From: Leptolyngbyaceae cyanobacterium RM1_1_2
GTDB lineage: Bacteria; Cyanobacteriota; Cyanobacteriia; Phormidesmidales; Phormidesmidaceae
NCBI GenBank assembly: GCA_012032345.1
Contig: JAAUQI010000038.1
Span: forward strand, 1 to 49,964
Direction: 5' to 3'
Length of the DNA: 49,964 bases
The position numbers were made by a program, and so were the translations under genes. This document shows, one piece after another, positions 1 through 7,681 of this stretch (position 1 is the stretch's first letter; every line of letters begins with the position of its first letter). The notes under the pieces are model-generated. The model had not been told where the DNA came from. It made no database searches and was given only the letters and a program-made list of their open reading frames with translations.

Positions 1-167
1 ACATGAGCTTGTTGCGCCGATTGGCGCTCAACCTCTTACGCCAAGAGCCATCGAAAGGCAGTTTGCCAATGAAACGCTATCGAGCAGGGCTAGATGACCG
101 ATTTATGTTGCAAATTCTCACCGCCAATCTTCCTCACTCTGACCCGTATCCTCAGCCTGATTTTTGA
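1..167 (+). CDS. ISAs1-type transposase, C-terminal fragment (5' end outside window)
   Basis: The frame is open from the first base and stops at TGA 165-167. The visible 54 residues include LLRRLALNLLRQE, then a Lys-Gly-Ser turn and MKRYRAGLDDRFMLQIL. This pattern is typical of the extreme C-terminus of ISAs1-family DDE transposases, where the helix ends in MKRxRAGwd followed by a short tail. Only this tail is visible, so I cannot judge whether the element is intact. An IS1-type element begins about 70 bases downstream, so two insertion sequences sit side by side. Family assignment comes from remembered motifs, not a search. Confidence 0.7.
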   Translation, partial: MSLLRRLALNLLRQEPSKGSLPMKRYRAGLDDRFMLQILTANLPHSDPYPQPDF

Positions 168-180
168 TGCGTTTACCCTG
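1..180 (+). mobile_element. Right end of an ISAs1-type insertion sequence
   Basis: The transposase stop is followed directly by GCGTTTACCCTG (169-180). Read in reverse this is CAGGGTAAACGC, which resembles ISAs1-family terminal repeats beginning CAGGG. I therefore place the element end near 180. The left end lies outside the window, so the terminal repeat and any target duplication cannot be confirmed. Confidence 0.5.
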
Positions 181-238
181 GTGTCTATACCAATATGCGA
201 ATTCAACCGTTCAACACCGACCAGACTAAGGCTGTCGT

Positions 239-253
239 GGCACTGGTCTGCTA
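239..253 (+). repeat. Left terminal inverted repeat of the IS1-type element
   Basis: GGCACTGGTCTGCTA, matched at 14 of 15 positions by the reverse complement of 1291-1305. The bases just outside the two repeats do not match each other, which fixes the outer boundary. Confidence 0.75.
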
Positions 254-296
254 AAGAGTGATGTGTAAGATGGGTGCATCGAGTGAATGGGAGCCG

Positions 297-1293
297 ATGC
301 ACTGCCCAGAATGTGAAAGTCAGCAAGTCGTCAAAAATGGCAAGGTCACCCTCCAAGGCGGTGTCGTTGTGCAGAAGTATGTGTGCAAAGTTTGTCGCAA
401 GCAATTCAACGAGCGCACTGGAACCCCAATGGCACGACTGCGAACCTCCTCAACCATTGTGACATTGGCGATGAATGTCCGCACCGAGGGATGGGGGGTA
501 CGAGCGACTGGACGGTCTTTTGGTAAATCTCACTCAACCATCCTGCGTTGGGAGGAGCGTTTAGCAAACCAGCTCAATCAATGGTCACCGACTGCGCCAA
601 AGACGGCAGACCTGAGGGTCGAAGGAGATGAGGTGTACACTCGCGTGGGCGAGAACCTTCCCCCCCAGTGAGTGCGAAGGATGGACGATCCACTTCATCG
701 AACGAGAAACGCGCTACTGGATCGCCGCACAAGCGGGACAAAAACAGGATGAATTATTCCGACAAGGGACTCAATCAGCGTGGGCATGGGCATCTGCTGC
801 CCAGTTTATTCGTTGGTTTACGGATGGAGAACGGCGCTACGGCATCATGTTATGGCAACTTGCCAGTGTGACGCTCGCTCCCGGTGAGGCTCACCGGGAT
901 TATGGGCGACGCAAAGTGTGGCGTGAGGGGTTGGAGGTGGCAATGAAGATTAAGGGGTCACAAGGTCAAAAGCGGGTTGAGTGGGTGAAAGTCGAACACC
1001 CATTTACCGCTATTAGTCCTGAGCATGAAGTCCACGCCAATCACAATGAGGCGCACAACAGTGCGTTGAGGCGACGGGCGAGTACCTATCGACGGCGACA
1101 GAATTTGTATGCCAAACGAGTGGCAGCATTACAAAGAGTTTTAGACGTGCAGCGGTTGGTGCATAACTGGGTACGACCCCATCATGGATTGGAAAAAGAT
1201 ACGACTCCAGCAATGGCAATAGGATACTGTGATCGCCCGATCTCGATGCTTGAATTGTTGACACAGCAAGGCTCCGCCTCTTTCATCCGTTAG
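297..1293 (+). pseudogene. IS1-type transposase, frameshifted at a C7 tract
   Basis: Two overlapping reading frames together give one full-length transposase. The first part (ATG 297 to about 665) begins with a zinc ribbon, CPEC then CKVCRK, followed by a helix-turn-helix region and the first catalytic Asp in EGDEVYT. The second part (about 667 to 1293) carries the remaining DDE residues in WFTDGERRYG and NHNEAHNSALRRR. The junction is a run of seven C at 660-666. Reading through gives NLPPQ and a stop, whereas skipping one C gives NLPPSECEGW, which restores the family sequence. A six-C allele would be intact. A sequencing error, a true inactivating insertion or slippage-based frameshifting are all possible. 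I chose ATG 297 because the homology begins at MHCPEC. Confidence 0.8.
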
Positions 1294-1305
1294 AAGACCA
1301 GTGCC
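1291..1305 (-). repeat. Right terminal inverted repeat of the IS1-type element
   Basis: Reverse complement of 239-253 with a single mismatch. It begins in the transposase stop codon (TAG 1291-1293), so the gene ends inside the repeat. Confidence 0.75.
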
Positions 1306-1397
1306 TCAAGCTGATCTGTGATCGCCATCATTTTTTGTTCAGGTCAGGGCGCAGCCTACCTATATGCTTTCAATCAGCCGCAACGTTTATGCTGGCT

Positions 1398-1964
1398 TTA
1401 GCCGGAGGCTGCTGAACAAACACTATCGCTATTCGCGTTCGTAATGTCTGAAGCATCAAACTCACCATCATCAAATTCCCCTCCTACCGTTAGCTCCTCG
1501 CCGACTGACACATTCTGTTGGGTGTTATCGCCACATAACCCCCAGGCATCGACTTTGACGGTGCGATCGCCTGTGTTAATGCTGAACCCATCTTCCCAGA
1601 CCCGTTCTATGGTGCCTGTTATGGCAGAACCCTGAATTTGCCCAGCAGGAGAGTCCTGGGTTTGCCCATCGGCAGAGCAAATATCTTCGCCGCTAGGATT
1701 GGTGATGATTGAAGCGTCAAACTCGCCACCGCTAAATTCCCCTCCTACCGTTAGCTCCTCGCCGACTGACACATTCTGTTGGGTGTTATCGCCACATAAC
1801 CCCCAGGCATCGGCTTTGACGGTGCGATCGCCTGTGTTAATGCTGAATCCATCCTCCCAGACCCGCTCTACAGTCCCTGTCAGAGCACCATTCTGCATCT
1901 GTGTAGCACCTGTACAACCGACCACCCCCATCAGAATCAAGGCAGCTCTAACCGGCAGTTTCAT
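1398..1964 (-). CDS. Lipoprotein with two near-identical OB-like domains
   Basis: I do not recognise a named family. From ATG at 1964 the protein is about 188 aa. It has an N-terminal hydrophobic segment ending in a lipobox-like VVGC, so it is probably an exported lipoprotein. The rest is two copies of a domain of about 50 residues, each GT(V/I)ERVWEDGFSINTGDRTV, then WGLCGDN and SVGEELTVGGEF, separated by 87 residues from repeat to repeat. The short strand pattern resembles bacterial OB-fold (DUF5666/YgiW-like) modules, and each copy has one conserved Cys in WGLCGDN. The copies are almost identical in DNA as well, so the duplication is recent or homogenised. An earlier in-frame ATG at 1985 is possible. 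Ligand and function are unknown. Confidence 0.7.
   Translation of the reverse strand: MKLPVRAALILMGVVGCTGATQMQNGALTGTVERVWEDGFSINTGDRTVKADAWGLCGDNTQQNVSVGEELTVGGEFSGGEFDASIITNPSGEDICSADGQTQDSPAGQIQGSAITGTIERVWEDGFSINTGDRTVKVDAWGLCGDNTQQNVSVGEELTVGGEFDDGEFDASDITNANSDSVCSAASG
1473..1586 (-). repeat. Intragenic direct repeat, copy encoding the C-terminal domain
   Basis: This stretch matches 1734-1847 at 113 of 114 bases, with the only difference at 1552/1813. The offset is 261 bases (87 codons), which keeps the frame. Confidence 0.9.
1734..1847 (-). repeat. Intragenic direct repeat, copy encoding the N-terminal domain
   Basis: Partner of 1473-1586, with 113 of 114 bases identical. The flanking linker sequence diverges quickly, so the near-identity is confined to the domain core. 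Confidence 0.9.
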
Positions 1965-2032
1965 AAAAACTCTCTCACTCGGCAATACTTATGCCTCAAG
2001 TATATGATTCAGGCTCAACCGACGACAATGGG

Positions 2033-2275
2033 CAAGATATTGATCGGGGCTATGGCTCGGTTTGCTTGCCGTTTGCACTGGAGCGAAAGTATCCTAATGC
2101 CGACTGCCAATGGATCTGGCAGTATGTCTTTCCTGCTGTTTGCCTGCCACAAGACCCACGCAGTGGGGTCACAAGACGGCATCACCTCTATGAAACAGGA
2201 GTGCAAAGGGCAGTAAGGGATGCAGTGAAATTGGTTAGGGTGCAGAAACGAGTGACGTGCCACACCTTTCGTCAT
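2033..2275 (+). pseudogene. Integron-type tyrosine recombinase remnant
   Basis: An open stretch carries [18 protein letters not shown], then [20 protein letters not shown] and CHTFRH. These are successive landmarks of the catalytic half of integron integrases (IntI type). In that family GYGSVYLP, the YPNA insertion and WQYVFPA precede the HxxRH box. The sequence stops resembling the family straight after CHTFRH, where SFATHLL and the final Tyr would be expected, and the N-terminal half is absent. The gene is therefore a fragment with no active-site tyrosine. It lies next to two insertion sequences and is divergent from the duplicated lipoprotein. No attC-like array is visible. The family call is from remembered motifs. 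Confidence 0.75.
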
Positions 2276-2341
2276 AGGGAGTGGGTAATTTTAGCGCTCC
2301 ATGTCAAGATAGGCTAAGAAGCTATTGAGCCTTGTGAGAAG

Positions 2342-3328
2342 TTGCAAATTACGTTTTTGGGTACAAGTTCTGGAGTGCCTACGCGATCGCGCAATGTCTC
2401 CAGTGTGGCGCTGCGGCTACCTCAGCGGGCAGAGATCTGGCTGTTTGACTGCGGTGAGGGCACTCAGCATCAGTTTTTACGCAGCGAGTTTAAGGCCAGT
2501 CAGATTCGCCGCATTTTTGTCACTCACATGCACGGCGACCATATTTTTGGCCTGATGGGGCTGCTGGCCACCTGCGGTCTGGCAGGCAATGCCCAGCAGC
2601 AGCAGATTGATATTTATGGCCCGCCTAGGCTCAATGACTATCTGCAAGCCTGCCGTCGCTACTCTCAGACCCACTTTTCCTATCCGATTCGGGTACATAC
2701 GGTTGAACCGGGCCAAGTCTTTGAAGATGAAGAATTTGCCGTACATTGCGATCGCCTAGATCATCGAGTCACCGCGTTTGGCTATCGGATTGCTGAAAAA
2801 GATCGCCCCGGACGCTTTGATGTCAAAAAAGCGGCGGCCCTGGGCATTCCCTCTGGGCCAATTTACGGCAGGCTGAAACGTGGAGAGCTGGTCGAACTGC
2901 CCAACGGGCGCAAAATTCATGGCTCAGAGCTGTGTGGCCCCCCTCTCACCGGACGCAAGCTAGCCTACTGCACAGACACTATCTTTTGCGAACAGGCGGT
3001 TGAACTGGCAGAGCAGGCGGATGTCCTGATTCACGAAGCCACCTTTTCTCACCAAGACGCTGAGCTAGCCTACCAGCGGCTACACTCAACCTCAACGATG
3101 GCAGCGCAGACGGCCCTGTCCGCTCAGGTCAAGCAGTTGATCATGACTCACTTCAGCCCCCGCTATGCCCCCGGCAATGCCATTCAGCTGGGTGATTTGC
3201 TCTCAGAGGCCCAGGCCATCTTTAAAAATACTGTCATGGCCTATGACTTCTTCACGTTTTACATTCCACGCCAGGAAACAGCGTCTGAGCCACAGTCTTC
3301 AGCGGTATCGTCAGCGGCGCTGAGCTAA
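2342..3328 (+). CDS. rnz: Ribonuclease Z
   Basis: Endonuclease of the MBL superfamily that trims the 3' side of tRNA precursors in the cytoplasm. The protein is 328 aa, close to the usual 305-330. The metal motif THMHGDH gives His62, His64, Asp66 and His67. The family landmarks FLGTSSGVPT (residues 5-14), FDCGEGTQ (36-42) and the C-terminal MTHFSPRY are also present. The only start that keeps the N-terminal strand MQITFLGTSSG is TTG at 2342, with a weak purine-rich GAGAAG just upstream. The gene ends 4 bases into the convergent gene that follows. The last 20 residues are Ser/Ala/Gln-rich and probably disordered. Confidence 0.93.
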   Translation: MQITFLGTSSGVPTRSRNVSSVALRLPQRAEIWLFDCGEGTQHQFLRSEFKASQIRRIFVTHMHGDHIFGLMGLLATCGLAGNAQQQQIDIYGPPRLNDYLQACRRYSQTHFSYPIRVHTVEPGQVFEDEEFAVHCDRLDHRVTAFGYRIAEKDRPGRFDVKKAAALGIPSGPIYGRLKRGELVELPNGRKIHGSELCGPPLTGRKLAYCTDTIFCEQAVELAEQADVLIHEATFSHQDAELAYQRLHSTSTMAAQTALSAQVKQLIMTHFSPRYAPGNAIQLGDLLSEAQAIFKNTVMAYDFFTFYIPRQETASEPQSSAVSSAALS

Positions 3329-3792
3329 GACCGTTCGGCTTTGGAGTAGTCTGGGCTATTTGTGTAGTCAGCCTTTGGATGGGGTTGTGCTAGGCGCTGG
3401 CGAATATCTTGCAGGCGAGCAGGGGTGCTGACAGCCGATCGCGGTGCGGGAATTTCGCTATTGGGCCAGCTCGGCAGGTCGTTGCAGGGACAGGGATGGT
3501 CAGAAACTCCCACGATTCGCACCGGAACTGGCATCGTACAGCGGGCGCAAGAAGACAGCGCCCAGGCATCGCTGAGAAGTTCACGGATAGTTTGGTCAGT
3601 CCCCTCTACGTAAGCTTCTCGCCCCGCTTGGGCCGTAATCTTTTGCCAGCAAGACTCAAAAGCATCACTGTAGCGATCGCCTTGAAAGACAGGCTCAGGT
3701 AGATAAGCACTTTTATCGGTATCTACCACCACTGACTTACCCAACTGAAACCAATAAGCCAGGTATTCGCGTACTTGCTGCTGTGAAGCCAT
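3325..3792 (-). CDS. Conserved hypothetical protein
   Basis: I do not recognise a characterised family. The 155-aa product starts MASQQQVREYLAYWFQLGKS, has mixed helices in the first 75 residues, a Cys-rich middle (SSCARCTMP, then HPCPCNDLP, four Cys within about 20 residues) and a Pro/Arg-rich tail. No signal peptide or membrane span is visible. The four cysteines could bind a metal, but their spacing matches no motif I know. It runs convergently with rnz and overlaps its end by 4 bases. The ATG at 3792 is the first start in frame. Confidence 0.7.
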   Translation of the reverse strand: MASQQQVREYLAYWFQLGKSVVVDTDKSAYLPEPVFQGDRYSDAFESCWQKITAQAGREAYVEGTDQTIRELLSDAWALSSCARCTMPVPVRIVGVSDHPCPCNDLPSWPNSEIPAPRSAVSTPARLQDIRQRLAQPHPKADYTNSPDYSKAERS

Positions 3793-3919
3793 AAGCTAAG
3801 ATTCCTGCCGCGCTCAAAAGCTAAGTGTGCTGACGTTTTACAACCAGCTCTATCCTAGCGCTACTGCACCGAGGTTAATCTCTAATAAACCCCACCCTTC
3901 AGGAGTCTTAAGCTTTTAT

Positions 3920-4471
3920 TCACCCCCCTTTCTCCTCACCCACTCTCACGCCCACCTGCCGCAAATCTACCGCGAACCCCGCTACGACCAGATAGGTCGC
4001 CGCCGCGATTGCTCCCACAGCTCGTGTCAGGCTACCGAGGCGATCGCGGAAAATTCGACCCACTGGATTTGTCGGCACCAACCCCCAGCCTGTCTCCTCA
4101 GCCACCAAAATCACCTCGGCTTTAGTATTCTCCAGGCTCTGAATCAACGCCTGCTGCACAATTTCCCACTCAGCTTCGGGTAGCTCTATGCAGTTGGTAA
4201 TCCAGGTGCCGAGAGAGTCAATCAGCAGGCATTCAGTAGGCTGGGCCGTCTCTAAAACGTCCAGCAGGGCGATCGGCACTTCTTTGAGCTGCCAGTCAGC
4301 CGGACGCCGCTGACGATGTTTCTGCAGACGGATCTGCCAGTCAGCATCTTCTGGATAGTTTTGGGCGGTGGCAATATAGACCACTTGCTTCTCAGTCTGC
4401 TGGGCTAAAGTTTCTGCCCACTCGCTTTTGCCTGAGCGAGTCGGCCCCGTTACTAAAATAATCTGGCTCAT
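3920..4471 (-). CDS. cobU: Adenosylcobinamide kinase / adenosylcobinamide-phosphate guanylyltransferase
   Basis: Bifunctional enzyme of the lower-ligand half of cobamide synthesis: it phosphorylates adenosylcobinamide and then attaches GMP. At 183 aa it has the normal CobU/CobP length. The P-loop GPTRSGKS is at residues 9-16, followed by YIATA and the kinase motif LLIDSLGTWITN. AEETGWGLVP leads to NPVGRIFRDRLGSLTRAVG, the family signature in the C-terminal half. It stands alone, divergent from fabD across 160 bases. No cobalamin riboswitch is recognisable in that gap. Confidence 0.93.
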   Translation of the reverse strand: MSQIILVTGPTRSGKSEWAETLAQQTEKQVVYIATAQNYPEDADWQIRLQKHRQRRPADWQLKEVPIALLDVLETAQPTECLLIDSLGTWITNCIELPEAEWEIVQQALIQSLENTKAEVILVAEETGWGLVPTNPVGRIFRDRLGSLTRAVGAIAAATYLVVAGFAVDLRQVGVRVGEEKGG

Positions 4472-4631
4472 TTTTGGAGGTCGCTATCACTGCACTATGC
4501 AGACACCATAAAGCCAGATGCTTGTTAGAGCTATTACTGGCGATCGCATCCGGAACATGTCAAGTATTCTGGCGACTTTTCTAAAGTCACATTTGTTGAG
4601 AAAGTGGACTGTAAAGCACTGTTGAAAAGCA

Positions 4632-5543
4632 ATGACCAAGACTGCATGGGTATTTCCGGGACAGGGTTCTCAAAAGATAGGTATGGGAGCCGATCTTGCT
4701 AATTGTCCAGAGGCCAGAACCAAACTAGAGCAGGCCCAGGAAATTCTAGGATGGTCAGTGCTGGAGGTATGCCAGGACGAAGACGATAAGGTTTCCAGTA
4801 CACTCTACACCCAGCCTTGCCTCTACGTGGTTGAAAGCCTGCTGGCTGACCTGCTAATGGCTCAGGGACAGTCGCCAGAGCTGCTTGCCGGACATAGCTT
4901 GGGAGAATACGTAGCCCTCTACACAGCAGGGGTCTTCGATTTTGCCGCTGGCCTGCATTTAGTCAAGCGCCGCAGCGAACTGATGGCTGACGTTTCGGGG
5001 GGAGCATCTGGGAGATCATCGGGGGGGGCAATGGCGGCGCTGATGGGATTTGACCGGGCTGAGCTAGACGATAAAATTGCCGCGACTGCGGGAGTTGTTT
5101 TGGCCAATGACAACAGTCTAGGGCAGGTGGTGATTTCGGGGACTGTGGCCGCTGTTGAAACTGTGATGCAGGGCGTTAAAGCTAAGCGGGCCGTCAGGCT
5201 CAATGTCAGCGGAGCCTTTCACTCGCCGCTGATGGCCCCTGCCGCCCGAGAATTTCAGCAGGTATTAGACGCAGTTGAGTTTCAGTCGGCTCAGATACCT
5301 GTTTTATCGAACGTTGATCCTACTCCCAGCACGGATGCAGTCACTCTAAAGCAGCGTCTCTCTCAGCAAATGACGGGGACTGTTCGCTGGCGAGAAATTT
5401 CGCTGTTTTTACCAGAAGCAGGCATTGAACAGGTGGTTGAAATTGGCCCCGGTAATGTTTTGACAGGCTTAATTAAACGCACTTGCAAAGAGCTACAGCT
5501 AGTCAATATCAGCAGCGTTGGGCAAATTTTTAATGGTAGATAG
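4632..5543 (+). CDS. fabD: Malonyl-CoA:ACP transacylase
   Basis: Transfers malonyl from CoA to acyl carrier protein to supply fatty-acid chain extension. The protein is 303 aa. FPGQGSQ is at residues 8-14, the nucleophile Ser89 lies in GHSLGEY, and the partner His197 in AFHSPLM. GPGNVLTGL marks the C-terminus. A Ser/Gly-rich stretch at residues 121-133 (VSGGASGRSSGGA) looks several residues longer than in most homologues and should sit on a surface loop. The plsC gene begins inside the fabD 3' end, so the two are very likely co-transcribed and perhaps translationally coupled, linking malonyl-ACP supply to phospholipid assembly. Confidence 0.95.
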   Translation: MTKTAWVFPGQGSQKIGMGADLANCPEARTKLEQAQEILGWSVLEVCQDEDDKVSSTLYTQPCLYVVESLLADLLMAQGQSPELLAGHSLGEYVALYTAGVFDFAAGLHLVKRRSELMADVSGGASGRSSGGAMAALMGFDRAELDDKIAATAGVVLANDNSLGQVVISGTVAAVETVMQGVKAKRAVRLNVSGAFHSPLMAPAAREFQQVLDAVEFQSAQIPVLSNVDPTPSTDAVTLKQRLSQQMTGTVRWREISLFLPEAGIEQVVEIGPGNVLTGLIKRTCKELQLVNISSVGQIFNGR

Positions 5544-6174
5544 ATCCCGCGAACCTGCAGCTAGTCTGGCGCTTTACTACCTGTTTAAGTGGCTGGTGGT
5601 CAGTCCGGTGCTGCATGGTTATTTTCGCGGGCGAATTTATGGAGCTGAGCAGGTGCCGCGTCAGGGGCCGCTAATTGTGGTGGCAAACCATGCCAGCGAC
5701 TTTGATCCCCCAATTTTGTCAAACTGTGTGCGACGGCCTGTCTCTTATATGGCTAAAGAAGAGCTGTTTCGGGTACCCGTTTTGAGTCAGGGTATTCGGC
5801 TTTATGGGGCTTACCCGGTGAAGCGAGGCTCTGCCGATCGCAGTGCGATTCGGGCCGCCCTAGAGCAGCTCAATCAAGGCTGGGCGGTGGGTATATTCTT
5901 GCAGGGTACACGCACCCCGGACGGTCGCATTTCTGAACCCAAGCTCGGGGCGGCGCTGATTGCGGCCAAGGCTCAGGTGCCCCTGCTGCCTGTGAGCCTC
6001 TGGGGAACGCACCGAATTCTCTCTAAAGGCAGTCGCTGGCCACACCCGGTGCCCGTGACAATCCGAATTGGGCAGGCGATCGCGCCGCCTACTTCTAGCG
6101 ATCGCCTGCAGCTACAGGCTATTACTCAGCAGTGCGCTGAAGCCATTCACCAACTGCACAATTTAGGACGTTAG
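5533..6174 (+). CDS. plsC: 1-acyl-sn-glycerol-3-phosphate acyltransferase family protein
   Basis: Adds the second acyl chain to lysophosphatidic acid at the membrane. The acyltransferase block I is NHASDFDPP (His and Asp catalytic), block II is around GAYPVKRG, block III is FLQGTRTPDG and block IV is VPLLPVSLWG. The N-terminus has a hydrophobic segment (LALYYLFKWLVVSPVL). ATG 5533 overlaps the fabD stop by 11 bases, and an in-frame TTG at 5518 is the alternative. I prefer ATG because it gives a compact N-terminus and a coupled stop/start arrangement. Acyl donor preference cannot be read from the sequence. Confidence 0.9.
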   Translation: MVDRSREPAASLALYYLFKWLVVSPVLHGYFRGRIYGAEQVPRQGPLIVVANHASDFDPPILSNCVRRPVSYMAKEELFRVPVLSQGIRLYGAYPVKRGSADRSAIRAALEQLNQGWAVGIFLQGTRTPDGRISEPKLGAALIAAKAQVPLLPVSLWGTHRILSKGSRWPHPVPVTIRIGQAIAPPTSSDRLQLQAITQQCAEAIHQLHNLGR

Positions 6175-6207
6175 CAGTCTCGGCTCAAAATTTACGACCT
6201 ATAACTC

Positions 6208-6525
6208 ATGACCCAGAATCTCAAGCTCGAACTGACAGAAATGGTCGCACCCGCCGTCTGGAGCGATTTAGTCCCTCATGCTAAACGAGATGCGGTTGTT
6301 GTGGTCGTGCCGCAGATGGATCTAGTTGAGGTAGGGGTGGCGATCGCCACTGACAACACGGCGGCTGTCCAGCGTTGGATTGGTGAACAGCTCATCGCTA
6401 AGCCTACTCCAGCTCAGCTTACAGCCTGGAGCAGCAATACTCAAAAGCGGCTCAGGGCGTTAATTATTCAGCCCTATGTGCTAGTGCAAGACAGCCTTGC
6501 AATCGAGGGTGTAGCCCCACGATAA
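6208..6525 (+). CDS. DUF2288 family protein
   Basis: A small 105-aa soluble protein. It matches the remembered DUF2288 pattern: a central hydrophobic strand VVVVVPQMDLVEVGVAIATDN, a helix with WIGEQLIAKPTPAQLTAW, and a C-terminal VLVQ (residues 92-95). The family occurs in cyanobacteria and proteobacteria and its function is unknown. The gene lies 33 bases after plsC and 7 bases before the transporter gene, so it is probably part of the fabD-plsC transcript. Confidence 0.8.
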   Translation: MTQNLKLELTEMVAPAVWSDLVPHAKRDAVVVVVPQMDLVEVGVAIATDNTAAVQRWIGEQLIAKPTPAQLTAWSSNTQKRLRALIIQPYVLVQDSLAIEGVAPR

Positions 6526-6532
6526 TGAGCGG

Positions 6533-7609
6533 ATGAATCATCCCGATCCTTTCAAAAGCTGGTGGCAGCGCCTTGATAATTCAGCGCTGTTTCGTTTTTT
6601 GCTGCTGTTTGCCTGCGGCTGGGCGCTGGTTGAGCTGCTGGACTACTTTGAGATTGTCGTGGTGATTTTTACTTCGTCAACGATCTTGGCGTTTTTGCTG
6701 AATCACCCAGTCCGGTGGCTGAAGCGGTTCTTACCCCACGGGCTAGCCGTGACGATTGTTTTTCTCGTTGCCCTAGTGATTATTCTGGCAATTGTCGGCA
6801 CGATGGGGCTGGCAGTGCTGTCCCAGGGCCAAAGCCTTTTAGCCACAACGACTGATTTTCTTAATTCTCTAACCCCCGTAGTGCAGCGGTTGGAGATGAC
6901 CCTGCAATCCTGGCAGCTAGGGGTAGATTTAGAAACTCTGGGAGCGCAGTTTAGAGAGCAGGCGATCGCCCTTTTTGGGGCCGGGTTAGGGCTGCTGCAG
7001 GGAGCGCTGGCTAATTTTATCAATGCTATTTTGACTGCAGTGGTGACGTTTTTTATGCTGCTGGATGGGGCGCGCATTTGGGATTTAGTGCTCAAGGTTT
7101 TACCCGTTCATCGGCGGCAGGATTTTACCCAGATCGTGCGTCAGAGCCTGCTTGGGTTCTTTTGGGGACGGCTGCTGCTCTCGGCCTTTTATGGTGTCTC
7201 GACACTGGTGGCTTTTTTGCTGATCAAGGTGCCCTTTGCGCTAGTTTTGGCGGTGATTGCGGGGCTGTTTGATTTGATTCCAGGGATTGGGGCCACGCTG
7301 GGGATTGGCCTAGTGGCGCTGCTGCTGCTTTCTCAGAGCGGCTGGCTGGCCCTCAAGATTATTGTCATCTGTATCGTGCTGCAGCAGATAGAGGAAAATG
7401 TGCTGCTGCCTCATGTGATGAGTGACTCACTCAATATGAATCCGGTCGTGATGTTTTTTGCGCTGATTGTGGGCGCACGGGTGGCCGGACTGCTGGGAAT
7501 TTTTCTGTCCATTCCAATTGCGGCGGTTGTCATCAGCCTGCTAGAAATCGATGAAATGAAAAGCCGTGCCCAGTTTGAAGCCGCTAATGAAGCCTCGTCA
7601 GAGTCCTGA
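6533..7609 (+). CDS. AI-2E family transporter (PerM/TqsA type)
   Basis: Polytopic inner-membrane protein of 358 aa with about seven or eight predicted hydrophobic spans. These include an N-terminal pair (LLLFACGWALVELL and VVVIFTSSTILAFLL) and the C-terminal block PFALVLAVIAGLFDLIPGIG, whose DLIPGIG/xLP motif is the family hallmark. QQIEENVLLPHVMSDSLNMNP is also diagnostic. Members export small molecules or act as ion antiporters, and the substrate cannot be deduced. The start ATG 6533 lies 7 bases after the DUF2288 stop, which implies one transcript. Confidence 0.88.
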   Translation: MNHPDPFKSWWQRLDNSALFRFLLLFACGWALVELLDYFEIVVVIFTSSTILAFLLNHPVRWLKRFLPHGLAVTIVFLVALVIILAIVGTMGLAVLSQGQSLLATTTDFLNSLTPVVQRLEMTLQSWQLGVDLETLGAQFREQAIALFGAGLGLLQGALANFINAILTAVVTFFMLLDGARIWDLVLKVLPVHRRQDFTQIVRQSLLGFFWGRLLLSAFYGVSTLVAFLLIKVPFALVLAVIAGLFDLIPGIGATLGIGLVALLLLSQSGWLALKIIVICIVLQQIEENVLLPHVMSDSLNMNPVVMFFALIVGARVAGLLGIFLSIPIAAVVISLLEIDEMKSRAQFEAANEASSES

Positions 7610-7681
7610 GGCGGTCGTCTTTTGGCGTATGCTATGTCTGATTAGCCTATGCGATCGCAGTTTGATTCTTTACCGCCCTAG

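Larger units (their letters stand above)
239..1305 (+). mobile_element. IS1-type insertion sequence, about 1,067 bp, with terminal inverted repeats
   Basis: The left end GGCACTGGTCTGCTA (239-253) and the reverse complement of the right end (1291-1305, GGCACTGGTCTTCTA) match at 14 of 15 positions. They bracket one transposase reading frame almost exactly; the right repeat overlaps the stop codon. This is the expected architecture of a complete single-gene IS. No 8-9 base target duplication is visible: the left flank is GCTGTCGT and the right flank TCAAGCTG. That suggests later rearrangement of a flank, or insertion without a duplication. Confidence 0.75.

Noticed and set aside
1306-1397. Second insertion-sequence end beside the IS1-type element
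   Set aside because: No terminal repeat or transposase fragment is recognisable in these 92 bases.
2004-2275. Overlapping frames on both strands at the integrase remnant
   Set aside because: Only the frame with GYGSV, WQYVFPA and CHTFRH carries homology; the rest are out of frame.
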